From positions 298,619-362,618 of the forward strand of contig MNCI01007961.1 in NCBI GenBank assembly GCA_015680685.1: a stretch of 64,000 nucleotides of DNA, read 5' to 3'. Origin of the DNA: Gnetum montanum. Lineage: Eukaryota; Streptophyta; Gnetopsida; Gnetales; Gnetaceae. The position numbers were made by a program, and so were the translations under genes. This document shows, piece by piece, positions 23,766 through 34,392 of the stretch (its first letter is position 1; each line of letters starts with the position of its first letter). The notes under the pieces were generated by a model, which saw nothing but the letters and a program-made list of their open reading frames with translations, had not been told where the DNA came from and did no database searches.

Positions 23766-23995
23766 GACGCATGGCAGTTTAAGGCCTTACCGGGCCATTA
23801 TGGCAGTTTAAGGCCATACCCGGCAAAATGTGGTAGTTTAAGGCCTTCCTGGGCCGAATGTGATCTGCAGGTGGCAGTTTAAAGCCTTACCGGGCTGCCA
23901 TGGTAGTTTAAGGCCATACTGGGCCACCATGGCAATTTAAGGCCATACCGGGCCGCCATGGCAATTTAAGGCCATACTGGGCCACCATGTGATTT
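23766..23995 (-). repeat. GGCC hairpin-tail array between antisense gene and RT, copy A
   Basis: Seven or so units of about 29 bp: TGGCAGTTTAA-GGCC-TTACCG-GGCC in plus orientation. Loops vary (TTACCG, ATACTG, TTCCTG). Same position as the E2 array at 15841-16290. Confidence 0.85.
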
Positions 23996-24520
23996 GGAAA
24001 ATTTGCACGGGAGATTCTGTGCCAAAATGTTCGGTGTGGACTTTTGAAGTTGTTTTACAAGGGAATCAGGATGTGGTAATATTTATATATATATATATAT
24101 ATTTTTGTTTTGTATTTTTCAAAAATTTTAATTAAAATGAGTAATAAATAAAATAAAATAAACTAAAATGTAAGGCGGCGGCAGCAGTGGCAACGGTGGT
24201 GCTATAAATAGTGCAAGGGCGTCATTTGGAGGCACCGTGAACGTTGAAGTGAACCTCAGTGTAAGCATAAATCTCAGCGTAAGCGTAAACCTCAATGTAA
24301 ACATAGAGACTCAGCGTAAGCGTAGACGACCAAACCCCAGCGTAAATCTCCAACTTCGGCGTAAGCATAAACTTTCAACTCTGGCGTAGAGGCTTAGCGT
24401 GAGTGTAGAGGTTCAAGCATCGGTGTAGAGACTTAGACCCCGGCATAGAGGCTCAGCGTAGGCTTCAGTAGTTTCGATCCTCAGCATAAACCTTTCGATC
24501 CCAGCATAGAGGACGCCAAA
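23996..24520 (+). promoter_or_regulatory. Promoter and 5' UTR of E3 antisense gene, copy A
   Basis: Contains a (TA)n tract near 24083-24102, a TATA box GCTATAAATA at 24201-24210 and, from about 24235 to the ATG at 24521, a leader full of GCGTAAAC/GCGTAGAG words. The TATA lies about 310 bp before the ATG and points in the antisense direction of the element, so the gene can be transcribed independently of the LTR. Confidence 0.6.
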
Positions 24521-27500
24521 ATGGGTAACGGCAGGGAGGTGGAAGGCTAGGAGAGAAAGGGGCCTGACCTGACTTTCACGGAGGAAAGCGAGGCCATGTT
24601 GCAGTGTATGCCTAGACGTAGAGTTCCATCATGGCCTAGATCATCACAAAGGTAGGCTCTAATCCTGCCTCTTTTAGTTGTTTTCATATGTACATGTTAT
24701 TTTGGTGTAGGCAGTTTTTGTAGTGTAGAGAGTTTTAGCGTATACGCCCGGCATAGATAGTTAGCGTAGAGGGTCTGTAGGTTCGCAGCATAGAGGGTCT
24801 CTATAGTGTAAAACATAGATGGTTTTGGCTGTATGTAGCGTAAACTGTTTTATCATAGCATAAACAATTTTACCAGTATGAAGTGTAGACAATTTTATCA
24901 GCATGTAGTGTAGACGATTTTCACAGCGTATACGTTGACTGTATTCACGGTGTATATGCTAACTATTTATACAGTGTTCAGCGTAAACTGTTTGCACAGC
25001 ATTCAACGTAAATTGTTTGCATAGCGTATACACTGAATGATTTTACGGCGTATACGCTGAGGATTTTCACAGCGTATATGCTGAGTGAGAATAGTTTTTG
25101 ATAGCGTATACATCGAGTTAGGCAACATATACATCAAGCGTAAATAGTTTTTGATAGCGTATATGCCGAGTTAGGCAGCATATACGCCGAGCGTAAATAG
25201 TTGGTAATTTTTCTAAGTGTCTGCCTACAATGTGAAATTTTATTTTTTTATCTCATTTTCATGTATGGCTGATTTACCGTGGCATTTTGGTTGCTTGCAG
25301 GGACATTGAACCTTTTCTCCTAGTAGTTGAGCTAGTCAGAGTATTGGCGTGGTTTGGCCCCATTAAGGCTGATGAACCTACCCCATATCTGAATGTTGAC
25401 AACAATGGGGTCTGGTTCAAGGAAGGGGCATGTGAATTCCTCGCCTTCATGCTAGACAGATTTAAGGTGGTGGTCTGGTCACACCTGAATGAACAAGTGG
25501 CACGAAGCATGCTTAAGGCTATGTTTCCAGGCGCTTCGGAGGGTGTCGTTGTTTTCATGGAGGATATCGACGAGGGGCCACTTGTGATCGAGGATGGTCC
25601 CTCTGGCGAGCCCAGGTCTACTCGCCCATTAGCACGTGTGTGGGTCCTATTGCCACGAGGGTGTGATTATCTCAAAAATACTCTGTTTTTAGCTACACGT
25701 GTGCACACGTTGTTCTAGAACCCTCCTAGCACAGTGTATTGGGTAGATAGGTAAGATATTTTTAAGTTTTTTGTTTCCCCCCTTTTTTTGTCATTTGGCA
25801 TTTGCTTCTATTTTGACAACCATTCTTTTGTAGGCCCCAAGTTAACGAAGACGGAACATGCGTTGATGATGATGGGCTTGCCCTAGCTCATACCACTCTA
25901 GAGACCTTTATGATGGGTCCCACCCTTCGTGGAGCTGTATTAGCTCAAACCAAGGGTGATATTGTCCATTTTCACAAATGGTTTTCTAGAGCGTTCGCAC
26001 AATGCAAAGCTCGTGGGTGGTTGCATGAAGATTGGTCGCATAAGCGACCAATTTTTCCTCATGACTCTAACTTGGGTAGCACCTCTAAGTCCACCACTAA
26101 AGGTAAGTGACAATATTCTCTAGATGTGTTAATGTATTTGTTCAACTGTCAAGGGTTATAATGATGTGATGGTTTCAAATTGTATCTACAGTTGATGCCC
26201 CTCCTAGTGGAGACCCTGTCACAACATGACGAACTGAGAGTACCCTCTCGATGAAGTTCAAGGAGATCAGTAAGGCTCAAAAATGGTTGTGCACCCATGC
26301 CTCTCCATCCATCGTCCGTTGTTTAGATGATGCCGTTCTTATGAAGCTATTTACAACTTTGAGCCCTGATGTGTCGATAGCCGAAATGATCGGAGTTGTT
26401 GATTCATTCGACAAATCAATATCTTACTATAGCACCCAGAGTAAGGGTGTTAAGATAGTCTTCCATATATCGGCCGATTTCTTTTCGAACCTATTTGGTG
26501 TACCAGCGGATGGTGTAAATGTAGTTTTGGATAGGGCTCATAAAGAGCTTCATACAGTACGTGCGTTAGAGGACTGCTTGGGCATTACCAAGGGTGCTAA
26601 GGGATTCCCTATGTAGGGGAAGTCAAAGGTTGAGGAAGTTAATGAATTATATCCTCTGTTTAGGGCACAGGTATTCCCTAAATCCCTTTCTCAGGTGTGG
26701 AGTCTTGGTGTTGAAGCTGTGCGTATTATGCGAACCATCCTTGAAACCGAAAGGCATTATAACAGGGCCCAATTTTTGTTGTCGGGCCTTCATAAGAAGA
26801 TAGTGCGGTTGCGCTCAAATGTCAAGCCACAGTCCCACTTTACCTTTGCATTCTTTGTCGATTATCTTCACCATTTAGCTAAGTTTCTAGTGGTTTGCGT
26901 GGACAATAAATATGTTCTACGGGATCGAGGTCAATTATCTCGCCCGTGGATCAACCATTTGTTTCAAATAGCTGAATCCCAAGATGCACCCAAGGGAATT
27001 GATGAATCCGTATCTATCACGACACGTGATAGTGTGGGGTTGGAACCTCAATCAACACACGTGATAGTGTAGGGTTGGAACCGGACAATGTGCCTTATAC
27101 TCCCAAGAGAGCAGAACAGGTCATCAAAGAGATAATCGGTAAGGCCAAGTCGAAGCTGATGAAGTGCGAACGTTCAACCGAGGAGGCCTCAAATATGGAT
27201 GAGCCACAGGTGAAATGCATACAGTTCAAGATGCCTATCCAAGGTAAGTAAACTCAGTACACTTATTTCTTTATCGTTTTTGCGTTATTCATAATTTTTA
27301 TTTTGATCGCTTACATGCCACTGATGCCTTCAGACCTGACTCGAGAAGTGAGGAGGTAGGAATTAGAGACTATCATTGAAGAGGAGGAGGCTACAACGGA
27401 GTTAATGACTGAGGAGGAAGAGGCTAGCAAGGATCAGGTGAAAGAAATGAAGGAGCTACGGGAAGACACCATGGAGATTGAACTCGTCGATGACCAGGGT

Positions 27501-28884
27501 GGTGTCGATGAGATGTTCAATAGCTTCCTCAAGGGAAGGTTTGACCTTGGAGACCCTCCAAACCCAGAAGGGGATGGGGAACATGGTATATTTCTTTTCA
27601 TTTTATTACATTGCTCTGTGAGATATTTTTTGCATGGTGTTTTACTTTTGTGTTTTCATCCCTTACAGACGAAGGTAGTGAAACCCGAACGATGCAGCTG
27701 AACGTGCCCATGAAAGCAGTCCCCCCTGAAAGGACCATGGAGGTTAGTCTGTCTCGTACCCATGGACCATTTACTTGGATAGAGATGCCAAGTAAAATGG
27801 ATTTTGTTCCTGGTATCACTGAGGAGGTTGTTAAACACATTCAGGAAGCCCACCCTGAGATAGGTATAAATGTTTCAAGTTTTTTACAGCTTTAGAGTTT
27901 CACACCCCTTTTTTGTCATTTTAGCGTTCATTCTTTCTCTGTGCGTAGGTGCCAAACTGAGGTGGGATCCATCTGAGACAGTTAACGTTGAGAGTTTACC
28001 CACACTATCCCCAGAAGTAGAGCAAGTACCAAGTCCAATTTATGACGAGGTGGCAGAAGGTCTTGTACACAATGCCAAATCGCTTTGGACTTGTAGGCGT
28101 TCCATCGAACAGTTGTGGTTGCAAGTCCAAGCAAAGGACAAGAAAGTTTCTGAGTTGTCAGTTGAGTGTGATGATCTCAAGGATCAGTATGAGTTCACCT
28201 CTGCTAAACTAAGTGGTGATCGATCTTGGTGGACTTCCAAGGTCACGTATACTAGATACTGGAACCTACTCAATCGCCATGCGTCACTGACCCGGAAACT
28301 AGCAGAGCGTAAGGCCCAGGTGGATCTATTGAACCTCAAGTGTCAAGATTGAAAAGCTTTCGCTTCCAAGGTACACAAATGGGGTCAGGATGAAAAGAAC
28401 CACAAGCATCATTATAAGAAATCGTTGAAGGAAATATCCATTGAAAAGCATCAACTTGAAATGTTTGTGGAGGGTTTGGTTCTGTGCTCTGTATTTAATA
28501 CCTTTGCTCAAAACACAACTGTTGAGATGGAATTGCCTACTAGGGTAATCACAAAGGCTTCTGGAGAGGTCTCTGTGGGTGAATTCCTTGTAAAGCATCC
28601 TACCTGGTCAGTTGTTGACAAGGGGAAGGCCTTGGCAGATGTCGACTTAGGCCTTGATGGGACTGATTGGACCAATGTCTCAGAAGAGGAAATCCTCTGT
28701 CGGCTAGAATTTAGCTTAGGGGGATCCCCTACGGTAAGCATTTTGTTATTATGAAATTTTCTTGCTGAATAATATGTGAAATTTTTTTCTTTTTTCCTTA
28801 TGTTGATTGTTTTGTTTGCATTTTTAGTATCAAGGTGATGATGATGTCCAGGAAGCTGGCCCCAAGTGGAGCAGGGGCCCATGA
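24521..28884 (+). pseudogene. E3 antisense spliced gene, copy A: FCP1/NIF-like HAD domain protein
   Basis: Exons 24521-24651, 25301-25750, 25834-26102, 26192-27243, 27334-27585, 27669-27863, 27949-28733, 28828-28884; all introns GT-AG and phases join. About 1,060 codons. Exon 2: LLVVELVRVL at HAD motif I (expected Asp lost), FKVVVWSHLNEQVARSML (motif II-like), NTLFLATRVH at the NTLLLDDSP position (DD lost), so probably a pseudophosphatase. Exon 4: LFGVPADGVNVV, weakly like plant mobile/transposon-protein domains. Exon 5: acidic. Exon 7: helical, probable coiled coil (VQAKDKKVSELSVECDDLK). Ends WSRGP and TGA. Stops in exons 1, 4, 5 and 7 are shared with copy B; a TAG in exon 2 and a frameshift near 27060 are private. 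Not a retroviral gene; origin unknown. Confidence 0.72.
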
Positions 28885-29284
28885 TGCCAGCGGGTCTAAA
28901 CGGGACAACCCTCCCATCCCGAATGTTTAGTTTTTTTATTGTTTTTTTTTGTTTTGAAATTATTTTGACTCAAATTTATACATGAATTGTAAATTGAGAA
29001 TTTTGAGTTGTATTGAACATGTGAATAAAATGAGTTAACTCTTGTAATTGTACATCATTATATGTATATGTATAAAAAATGTTTTTGTTGATTTTGAGTT
29101 TAATTGTAATCACGACATAGCAATGTAAAATGTTTTGGTTTGTTTTGTGGTTTAATTGTAGTGCACGAATGTAATTATAAGTAGGACTGGAAGATAATTG
29201 CGGAAAAGGACAACATGACAATGCAAGCGTAAATTCGAACAGTGAGCCGAAATTTGGGAGAAAAACAAAGTATAAGTGGATGAT
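28885..29284. other. 3' flank of E3 antisense gene, copy A
   Basis: AT-rich, with GAATAAAATG near 29022 as a possible polyadenylation signal. No gene seen. Copy B lacks about 250 bp of this stretch. Confidence 0.4.
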
Positions 29285-29550
29285 CTAGTTTAAGGCCAAT
29301 TCTGGCCACATACACACTAGTTTAAGGCCATTTCAGGCCATATTCGTAGTTTAAGGCCATTTCGGGCCCCATCGTAAGCAAGGGATGTTTCAAATGACAC
29401 TGGTGGATTTCTCAGTTGACTGATCATTTCTGATCATGGCTAGTTTTATGTCATTGCAGACATGATAGTTTAACATCATTCTAGACTCGGGATGTAGTTT
29501 AATGTCTTTTCGGACTTGGAATGATAGTTTAACATCATTTCAGACAGTTT
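29285..29550 (-). repeat. Hairpin-tail repeats between PR and antisense gene, copy A
   Basis: Three AGTTTAA-GGCC units (29288-29370), then AGTTTT-ATGTC-ATTGCA-GACAT at 29442-29463 (5-bp stem), and two GTC/GAC-type units near 29500-29545. Confidence 0.75.
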
Positions 29551-29839
29551 GTTATTTATTGATTTAGTAATTTTTTTATTTTTCTCATTTTGATGTTAGG
29601 AGTAGTGTTAGCAGGTATGATTTTATATTCAGCATCCCCTTCACTAATCACATTCAATGGTAATTCAGCCAAAGGGACATCTGATGGAATTGTTCCTGCG
29701 TTAGTGTTTTCTTGTGCTTCTGCATGTATCACGGTTTCTGTGTCAGTTGTGATTTCTAAGTGAGGCTGCGTATGTACAATGTTAGGCCTGGGTATTTCTA
29801 TTTTGGGTAGATTTTCCTTTGTATCTAAAAGGTTATCAC

Positions 29840-30325
29840 CTATTGGCTATTGTTCATTTATGTCATGTTGTCTAGGTTCTTCGAGCTTAACCTCTGAGCC
29901 TTGGTCTGTGTCTATGTACGATGAGATGATGGGTGTAGCAGCCTCCCCATGTATAACAATTTTGCCACCTTCATAAGGCAGGTGAATTTCTTGGTGTATA
30001 TGGGAAGAGACTGCTTTTAGTTGGGCTAACCAGGGCCTTCCCAAGATTAGGTCAAACCCTGGCATTTCATCAATTACCACAAAGTTAGCAGATGTCGGGA
30101 ATTGATCCCTTGCTATGAAGTCTAAAGTCATGGTGCCTTTGACTATCACACGCAACCCGCTGAATGATTTCAAGCATGTGGTGGCAGTTGATCTGATTAG
30201 CTCTATGAGCTCGAGTTGTTCGACGATGGGATATGGTACTACATTTGTGGTAGCTCCATCATGTACATGGACCCTATGTATCTTGAATTGGTTTACTCGT
30301 ATTGTTATGAACATAGGGGCTATTG
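29840..30325 (-). pseudogene. E3 copy A protease domain
   Basis: Same as 43813-44478 but cut off on its upstream (right) side by the duplication junction. Active-site loop VHDGATTNVVPYP at about 30225-30260: the first Asp of the DDGA motif is His here. Contains FDLILGRPWLAQL and IHLPYEGGKIVIHG. The stretch 29551-29840 to its left encodes a short Ser/Pro-rich tail in the same orientation. Confidence 0.85.
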
Positions 30326-30429
30326 TTATCTCTCCTATTTACTTAGCAATCTTTACATCACCTTACTTAGCAAGTCACATATTGGTGTTGCTTTGCAGAT
30401 TTACGTGTCACACAATCTCTAATGACCCT

Positions 30430-31526
30430 TACCTAGGCTTTCATCTTATGATGGTAGGTCAAACAAGAGATGGAAACCTTTCTTGCCCTTTCCACACCCC
30501 TAATGTTAGTAGGGCCACAAGGCAAGCTTGTAAGACAGTTGAACCCTGACATGATCGACTGGGGATCAACTACGATTAACACTATAGCAACCTTAGAAGC
30601 ACCCCTAGATTGGCCTAGACACCTAGTCCATGCCCTAGATTTAGAGGCCAAGGATGTAACCGAGGGTCCTCTTGTCGAAATACCCATAACCACGTCAAGA
30701 AGGGAGGTAAAGACATTAAGACTTAGCTCTCTCCAAGACACAAAAATATGCGAGGGCATAGTTAAAAATCTACAGGATCACATCGATGTTTTCACATGGT
30801 CATACGGCAAGATGCTGAGTCTGGATCTACGACTGATTCAGCATAACATCGTCCTAGACCCACACGTAAGGGCATTCAAGCAAAAAGCGCGTAAGATTAA
30901 GCAAAAAATCGCATTGGTCATAAGGGATGAAATCACTAAGCTATACCGAGCAGGTTTCATCCATGCAGTCGACTATTCAGAGTGGGTGTCCAACATCATT
31001 GTAGTTTCAAAGAAAATCGGAGGGATATGAATCTGTATAGACTTTCGAGACCTGAACAAGGCAACGATCAAAGACAACTTCCCACTCCCGAGCATCGATC
31101 AGCTCATCAATACCATAGCTAGTCATGTTTTGATATCCTTCATGGATGGCTTCTTCGGATACAACCAAATACGCATCAACCCAGAGCACTAGCTGTTGAG
31201 AACCTTAATGACTCCATGGAGAACCTTCTACTATACCATGTTTCCTTTCAACCTCAAGAATGCTAGAGAAACCTACTAGTGATCCATGACCTACAATTTT
31301 AGTGACTACATCCTAGAAACATTAAACGACTATGTGGATGATATAGCGGTTAAGTCCAAAGAGGCAGCTCATCACCTGCACGACCTAGAGTCAGTCACCA
31401 AGTGTTTTCCAAGGCATGATTTATGCCTTAATCCTAAGAAGTATGTCTTTGGAGTAAAGACCAGATGCATGTTAGGATTTGTAGTATTAGAGGCTGAAAT
31501 AAAGGTGGACCTGGACAAAGTCAAAG
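30430..31526 (+). pseudogene. E2 reverse transcriptase, N-terminal part, copy B
   Basis: Better preserved than copy A. Frame open from 30470 to 31029: GPQGKLVRQLNPDMIDWG, an LDLEAKDVTEGPLVEIP segment, NIVLDPHVRAFKQKARKI, DEITKLYRAGFI, WVSNIIVVSKK. After a TGA (31027) come DFRDLNKATIKDNFPLPS, MFPFNLKNA and catalytic YVDD at 31331-31342. Interrupted by E3 after VDLDKVKAI. This copy is directly continuous with 49770 across E3, and together they restore the E2 pol order. Confidence 0.88.
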
Positions 31527-31531
31527 CCATC
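31527..31531. repeat. E3 target-site duplication, left copy (CCATC)
   Basis: CCATC before TGTACC; the partner CCATC at 49765-49769 follows TTTCA. Confidence 0.9.
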
Positions 31532-32942
31532 TGTACCATCCGAAATCATCAGTCTCCAGCTAGAAGGAAACAGAAACCAGGGGATCATCAAACACGCACA
31601 GAAGACCCTACCTTCTCTTGAGGGCAAGCTAGAATTAATGAAGGTAAAGTACCTTGAGTGGTCCGCACACGGATCAGGTAAGGATTTCCCCGAACGTACA
31701 CCGAAGTGCTATACGTTGGGGTATATGTGAACAACATAACTGATGTTAAATGAGATGTAAATGGCATAACTGATGTAAATGGAGCATAAACGTACCAAAA
31801 TGTAAACAACAAACATGTAACAATTAAATGGAAAACTGTAACAAATTTTAGGAAGAAAATGCAGCAATATTATTGCACAGTGTGAGTTACAATGCACCGA
31901 TCTAATGTAGTTGTGACTTTCACACAAGGCGGACGAATAGCCCTGGTGGATGCAGGGATGACAGTGTGCTGGTTCAAACTGCAGGCACAGTGTAGAGGTT
32001 GTATGCTCAGCGTACAAGGTTGAGGTCCAGCGTACAAGGTTTTCTGCTCTAGTTCTTAGCATCTCTATTTTTCTCTCTAGTTTTCTCTAAATTACCGACC
32101 TCTATCTAATGAAAAATCAGGGTTCTTATACAAGTTTAGACATTAGACTCGGGTTGGATGACACGTGGCACGTTGGATGGGTGTGAAAGAATAAAATTTT
32201 ACAAGTATACAACATGCTACATCTACTGAGCATATACACTAGGCGTATATGCTGTATCTTGTGGGCATAAACTCTAGGCGTATACGCTAGACATGGAGGA
32301 CGTATACACTAGGCGCATACGTTGGATGTGCTAGGCGTATACGCTGGATGTGCTGGGCATATACGTTGGGCGTATAGACTCCAGGATGCATGATGTGGAC
32401 ACCTGATGATTGCTCTGCCCGTGTGGGTTGATGCTCTATGCCAAGTCTTGCTCTGCAGTGCTGCTTCCATGCCATCTTCGGGGAATGCATGTCGGGCATA
32501 TACATCAGTCGTACAGGCTGAGCGTACTTGTGAGGCATGTACGCTGGGCGTTTACACTGGGCATATACGCTGTGGATGTGTACGCTGGGTGTATACACTA
32601 GCCGTATACACTAGGCGTATATGCTGGGCATATACGCTATGGATACAATCTGGGGTGTATATGCTGGGCATATATGTTGAAAATGTCGAGCGTATACATT
32701 GGACGTATATGCTGAGAATGCATACTTAGCATAAACTAAGTACTTTGAGCTCTAAAGTTGCCATGTTTGATAGCAGATGTTGTCATGGTCATCAGTAGGT
32801 CCCAGGGAACTGCTTCTTGTTGAGTTCGACTCCACTTGAAACTGTCTGTGGGGCCCTCAAGCTTCAACCTTGCTGAGGAACATCATGACTTAGCTTGATT
32901 CTTGTTGGAGAAGTACTAAGCTCGAAATTTTATGGTGTTTCA
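31532..32942 (-). repeat. E3 3' LTR, copy B (1,411 bp)
   Basis: TGTACC...TTTCA in plus orientation. TATA on minus strand near 32121-32132 (GTATAAGAACC). Palindromic GCGTATACGC array at 32210-32730. Array-derived open frames (Cys/Tyr-rich, 32406-32729) are not taken as genes. Confidence 0.92.
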
Positions 32943-32960
32943 TTGGCCCCTCTTTATTGA
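32943..32960 (-). promoter_or_regulatory. E3 polypurine tract, copy B
   Basis: On the element strand CAATAAAGAGGGGCCAA sits immediately before TGAAACACC of the 3' LTR. It primes plus-strand DNA. Copy A has the same tract at 18762-18778. Confidence 0.75.
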
Positions 32961-33984
32961 CTCTTGAAGGAATCGACCCGAGAAGTGTCGACAAAGAAGT
33001 GCAAAATACCACAAGCAACTCGATAGAGACTTTGTCCTTTGCCACCTGACTAGACATCATCGCACCGTGTTCAATAGTACATGGGATTGTGGGAAATGGA
33101 ATTTGTATTTGATAGGGAAAGGGGAACTATGGGGATTCAAGAGGAATCAAGGTTGTGCATAGTGAAAGGGATGTTCTGGTGTTTATGTGGGTCATGTCGA
33201 TCCATGTCAATAGCCATTGTTTGGCAGACTCGGAATCAAGACATGAGATCTGTGTCCTTTGGTGGAACAAGACTCTTGGTTAGTATCTGAGAGGACTTGT
33301 TGACAAAACCAAAGCCACGTGATGATGTGTTGCATTTTTTGGAGAAACAGGACCCCTGTTTAGTATTCTAGGAGGGGCCTGTTGGGGGAGAGTAAAGCCA
33401 TGCAACGGGATGTTTCTTGATTGTTTTAGACATAAGTGTTTGCTTTTGAGGCAACTACCATCCTATCTTGTATTTTATGTGGGAAGGGACAACGTTTTTT
33501 TCTTATTCTTCTACTTATGCTCAAATGCCATGTTGTGGGTTGCAACTGCTTAGGAGTGGTGCAATATGCAACGGTATGTTCGATGTTTCAGGTTGTACTA
33601 GATGTGTTAAGGATGTAACCAAGTATAAGATGTTGAGGGATACGTGGGATATGAAATGGGGGATGTACTAGTGAATGGCTTGATTAGTCTTGTCACGTGT
33701 GCTATGAACAATGTCTCACCTTGTTGCTTATGACAAAGTGCATTCTTGTGTGAACACCTTTGAGTGTCATCCTGCAAACACAACTCCAAGAAGACAAGAA
33801 AACCATGAGTGAGTAAGCGAGCTTAGACTTAAATAGCTATTGATGGAACAAAGGCGCTGGATGAGATTTTAGGCACTGTATATGGCTAGCAGCAGTGTGG
33901 TTAGGATCGGCTGATGGCGAGCAATGCAACGATTCTGATGAAGTTTGAATGCATCCATAGATTGAGAAACCAGAGATGAAATTG
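32961..33984. other. E3 copy B interval between PPT and hairpin array
   Basis: Same as 18779-19797. No gene recognised on either strand; the short plus-strand frames differ between copies by stops. Confidence 0.55.
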
Positions 33985-34385
33985 CTAGTTTATAGTCTTA
34001 GTGGACCATGAAGAGAAAAACCAGTTTATAGTCTTAATGGACTCTGGTGAATGCAACTGTGGTAGTTTACTATCGTACCGAACGGGTGCTAGTTTATTTT
34101 CATTTCGGACAATGTGTGGTATCAGTTTATCGTCATGATGCCAGGACAAGCTGTGATATTAGTTTATCATCATGATGCTAGGACGAGCTGTGGCATCATT
34201 TTATCATCATGATGCTAGGACGAGCTATGGTATCAGTTTATCATCATGATGCTAGGATGAGCTGTGATATCAGTTTTAAGTCATGATTCCAGGACTGTTC
34301 TATTGTATTAGTTTACCGTCATGATTCTAGGATGAGTTGTGGTATCAGTTTATAGTCGTGATGCCAGGACTTGCACGTACCTAAG
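33985..34385 (-). repeat. Hairpin-tail repeat array between INT and 3' LTR, copy B
   Basis: Counterpart of 19798-20165, about nine units. One unit that is a perfect 5-bp stem in copy A (TTGTC/GACAA) is broken here (TTTTC/GACAA at about 34096-34112). Confidence 0.78.
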
Positions 34386-34392
34386 GCTGTAC

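Larger units (their letters stand above)
16293..30346. repeat. Tandem segmental duplication, copy A (~14.05 kb)
   Basis: Sequence from 16293 (CAATCTTTACATCACC) repeats from 30347 with an offset of 14,054. Copy A ends inside E3, just past its PR domain, where it joins copy B. It contains part of E2 RT, the E3 3' LTR, INT, RNase H, RT, the antisense gene and PR. A hand count over one 450-bp exon gives about 5 percent difference. Confidence 0.9.
17468..30346 (-). mobile_element. E3 copy A: truncated duplicate of E3 (3' LTR to PR)
   Basis: Same content and order as E3 from 31532 to about 44310, but lacking gag, leader and 5' LTR because the duplication ended past PR. Its pol frame is better preserved than in copy B. 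Confidence 0.88.

Noticed and set aside
25274-25558. Minus-strand 94-codon frame opposite exon 2 of the antisense gene
   Set aside because: Shadow of exon 2; does not persist in copy B.
32943-34385. Envelope-like gene between INT and 3' LTR of E3
   Set aside because: No long frame, signal peptide or membrane segment on the element strand; the interval is filled by hairpin repeats.
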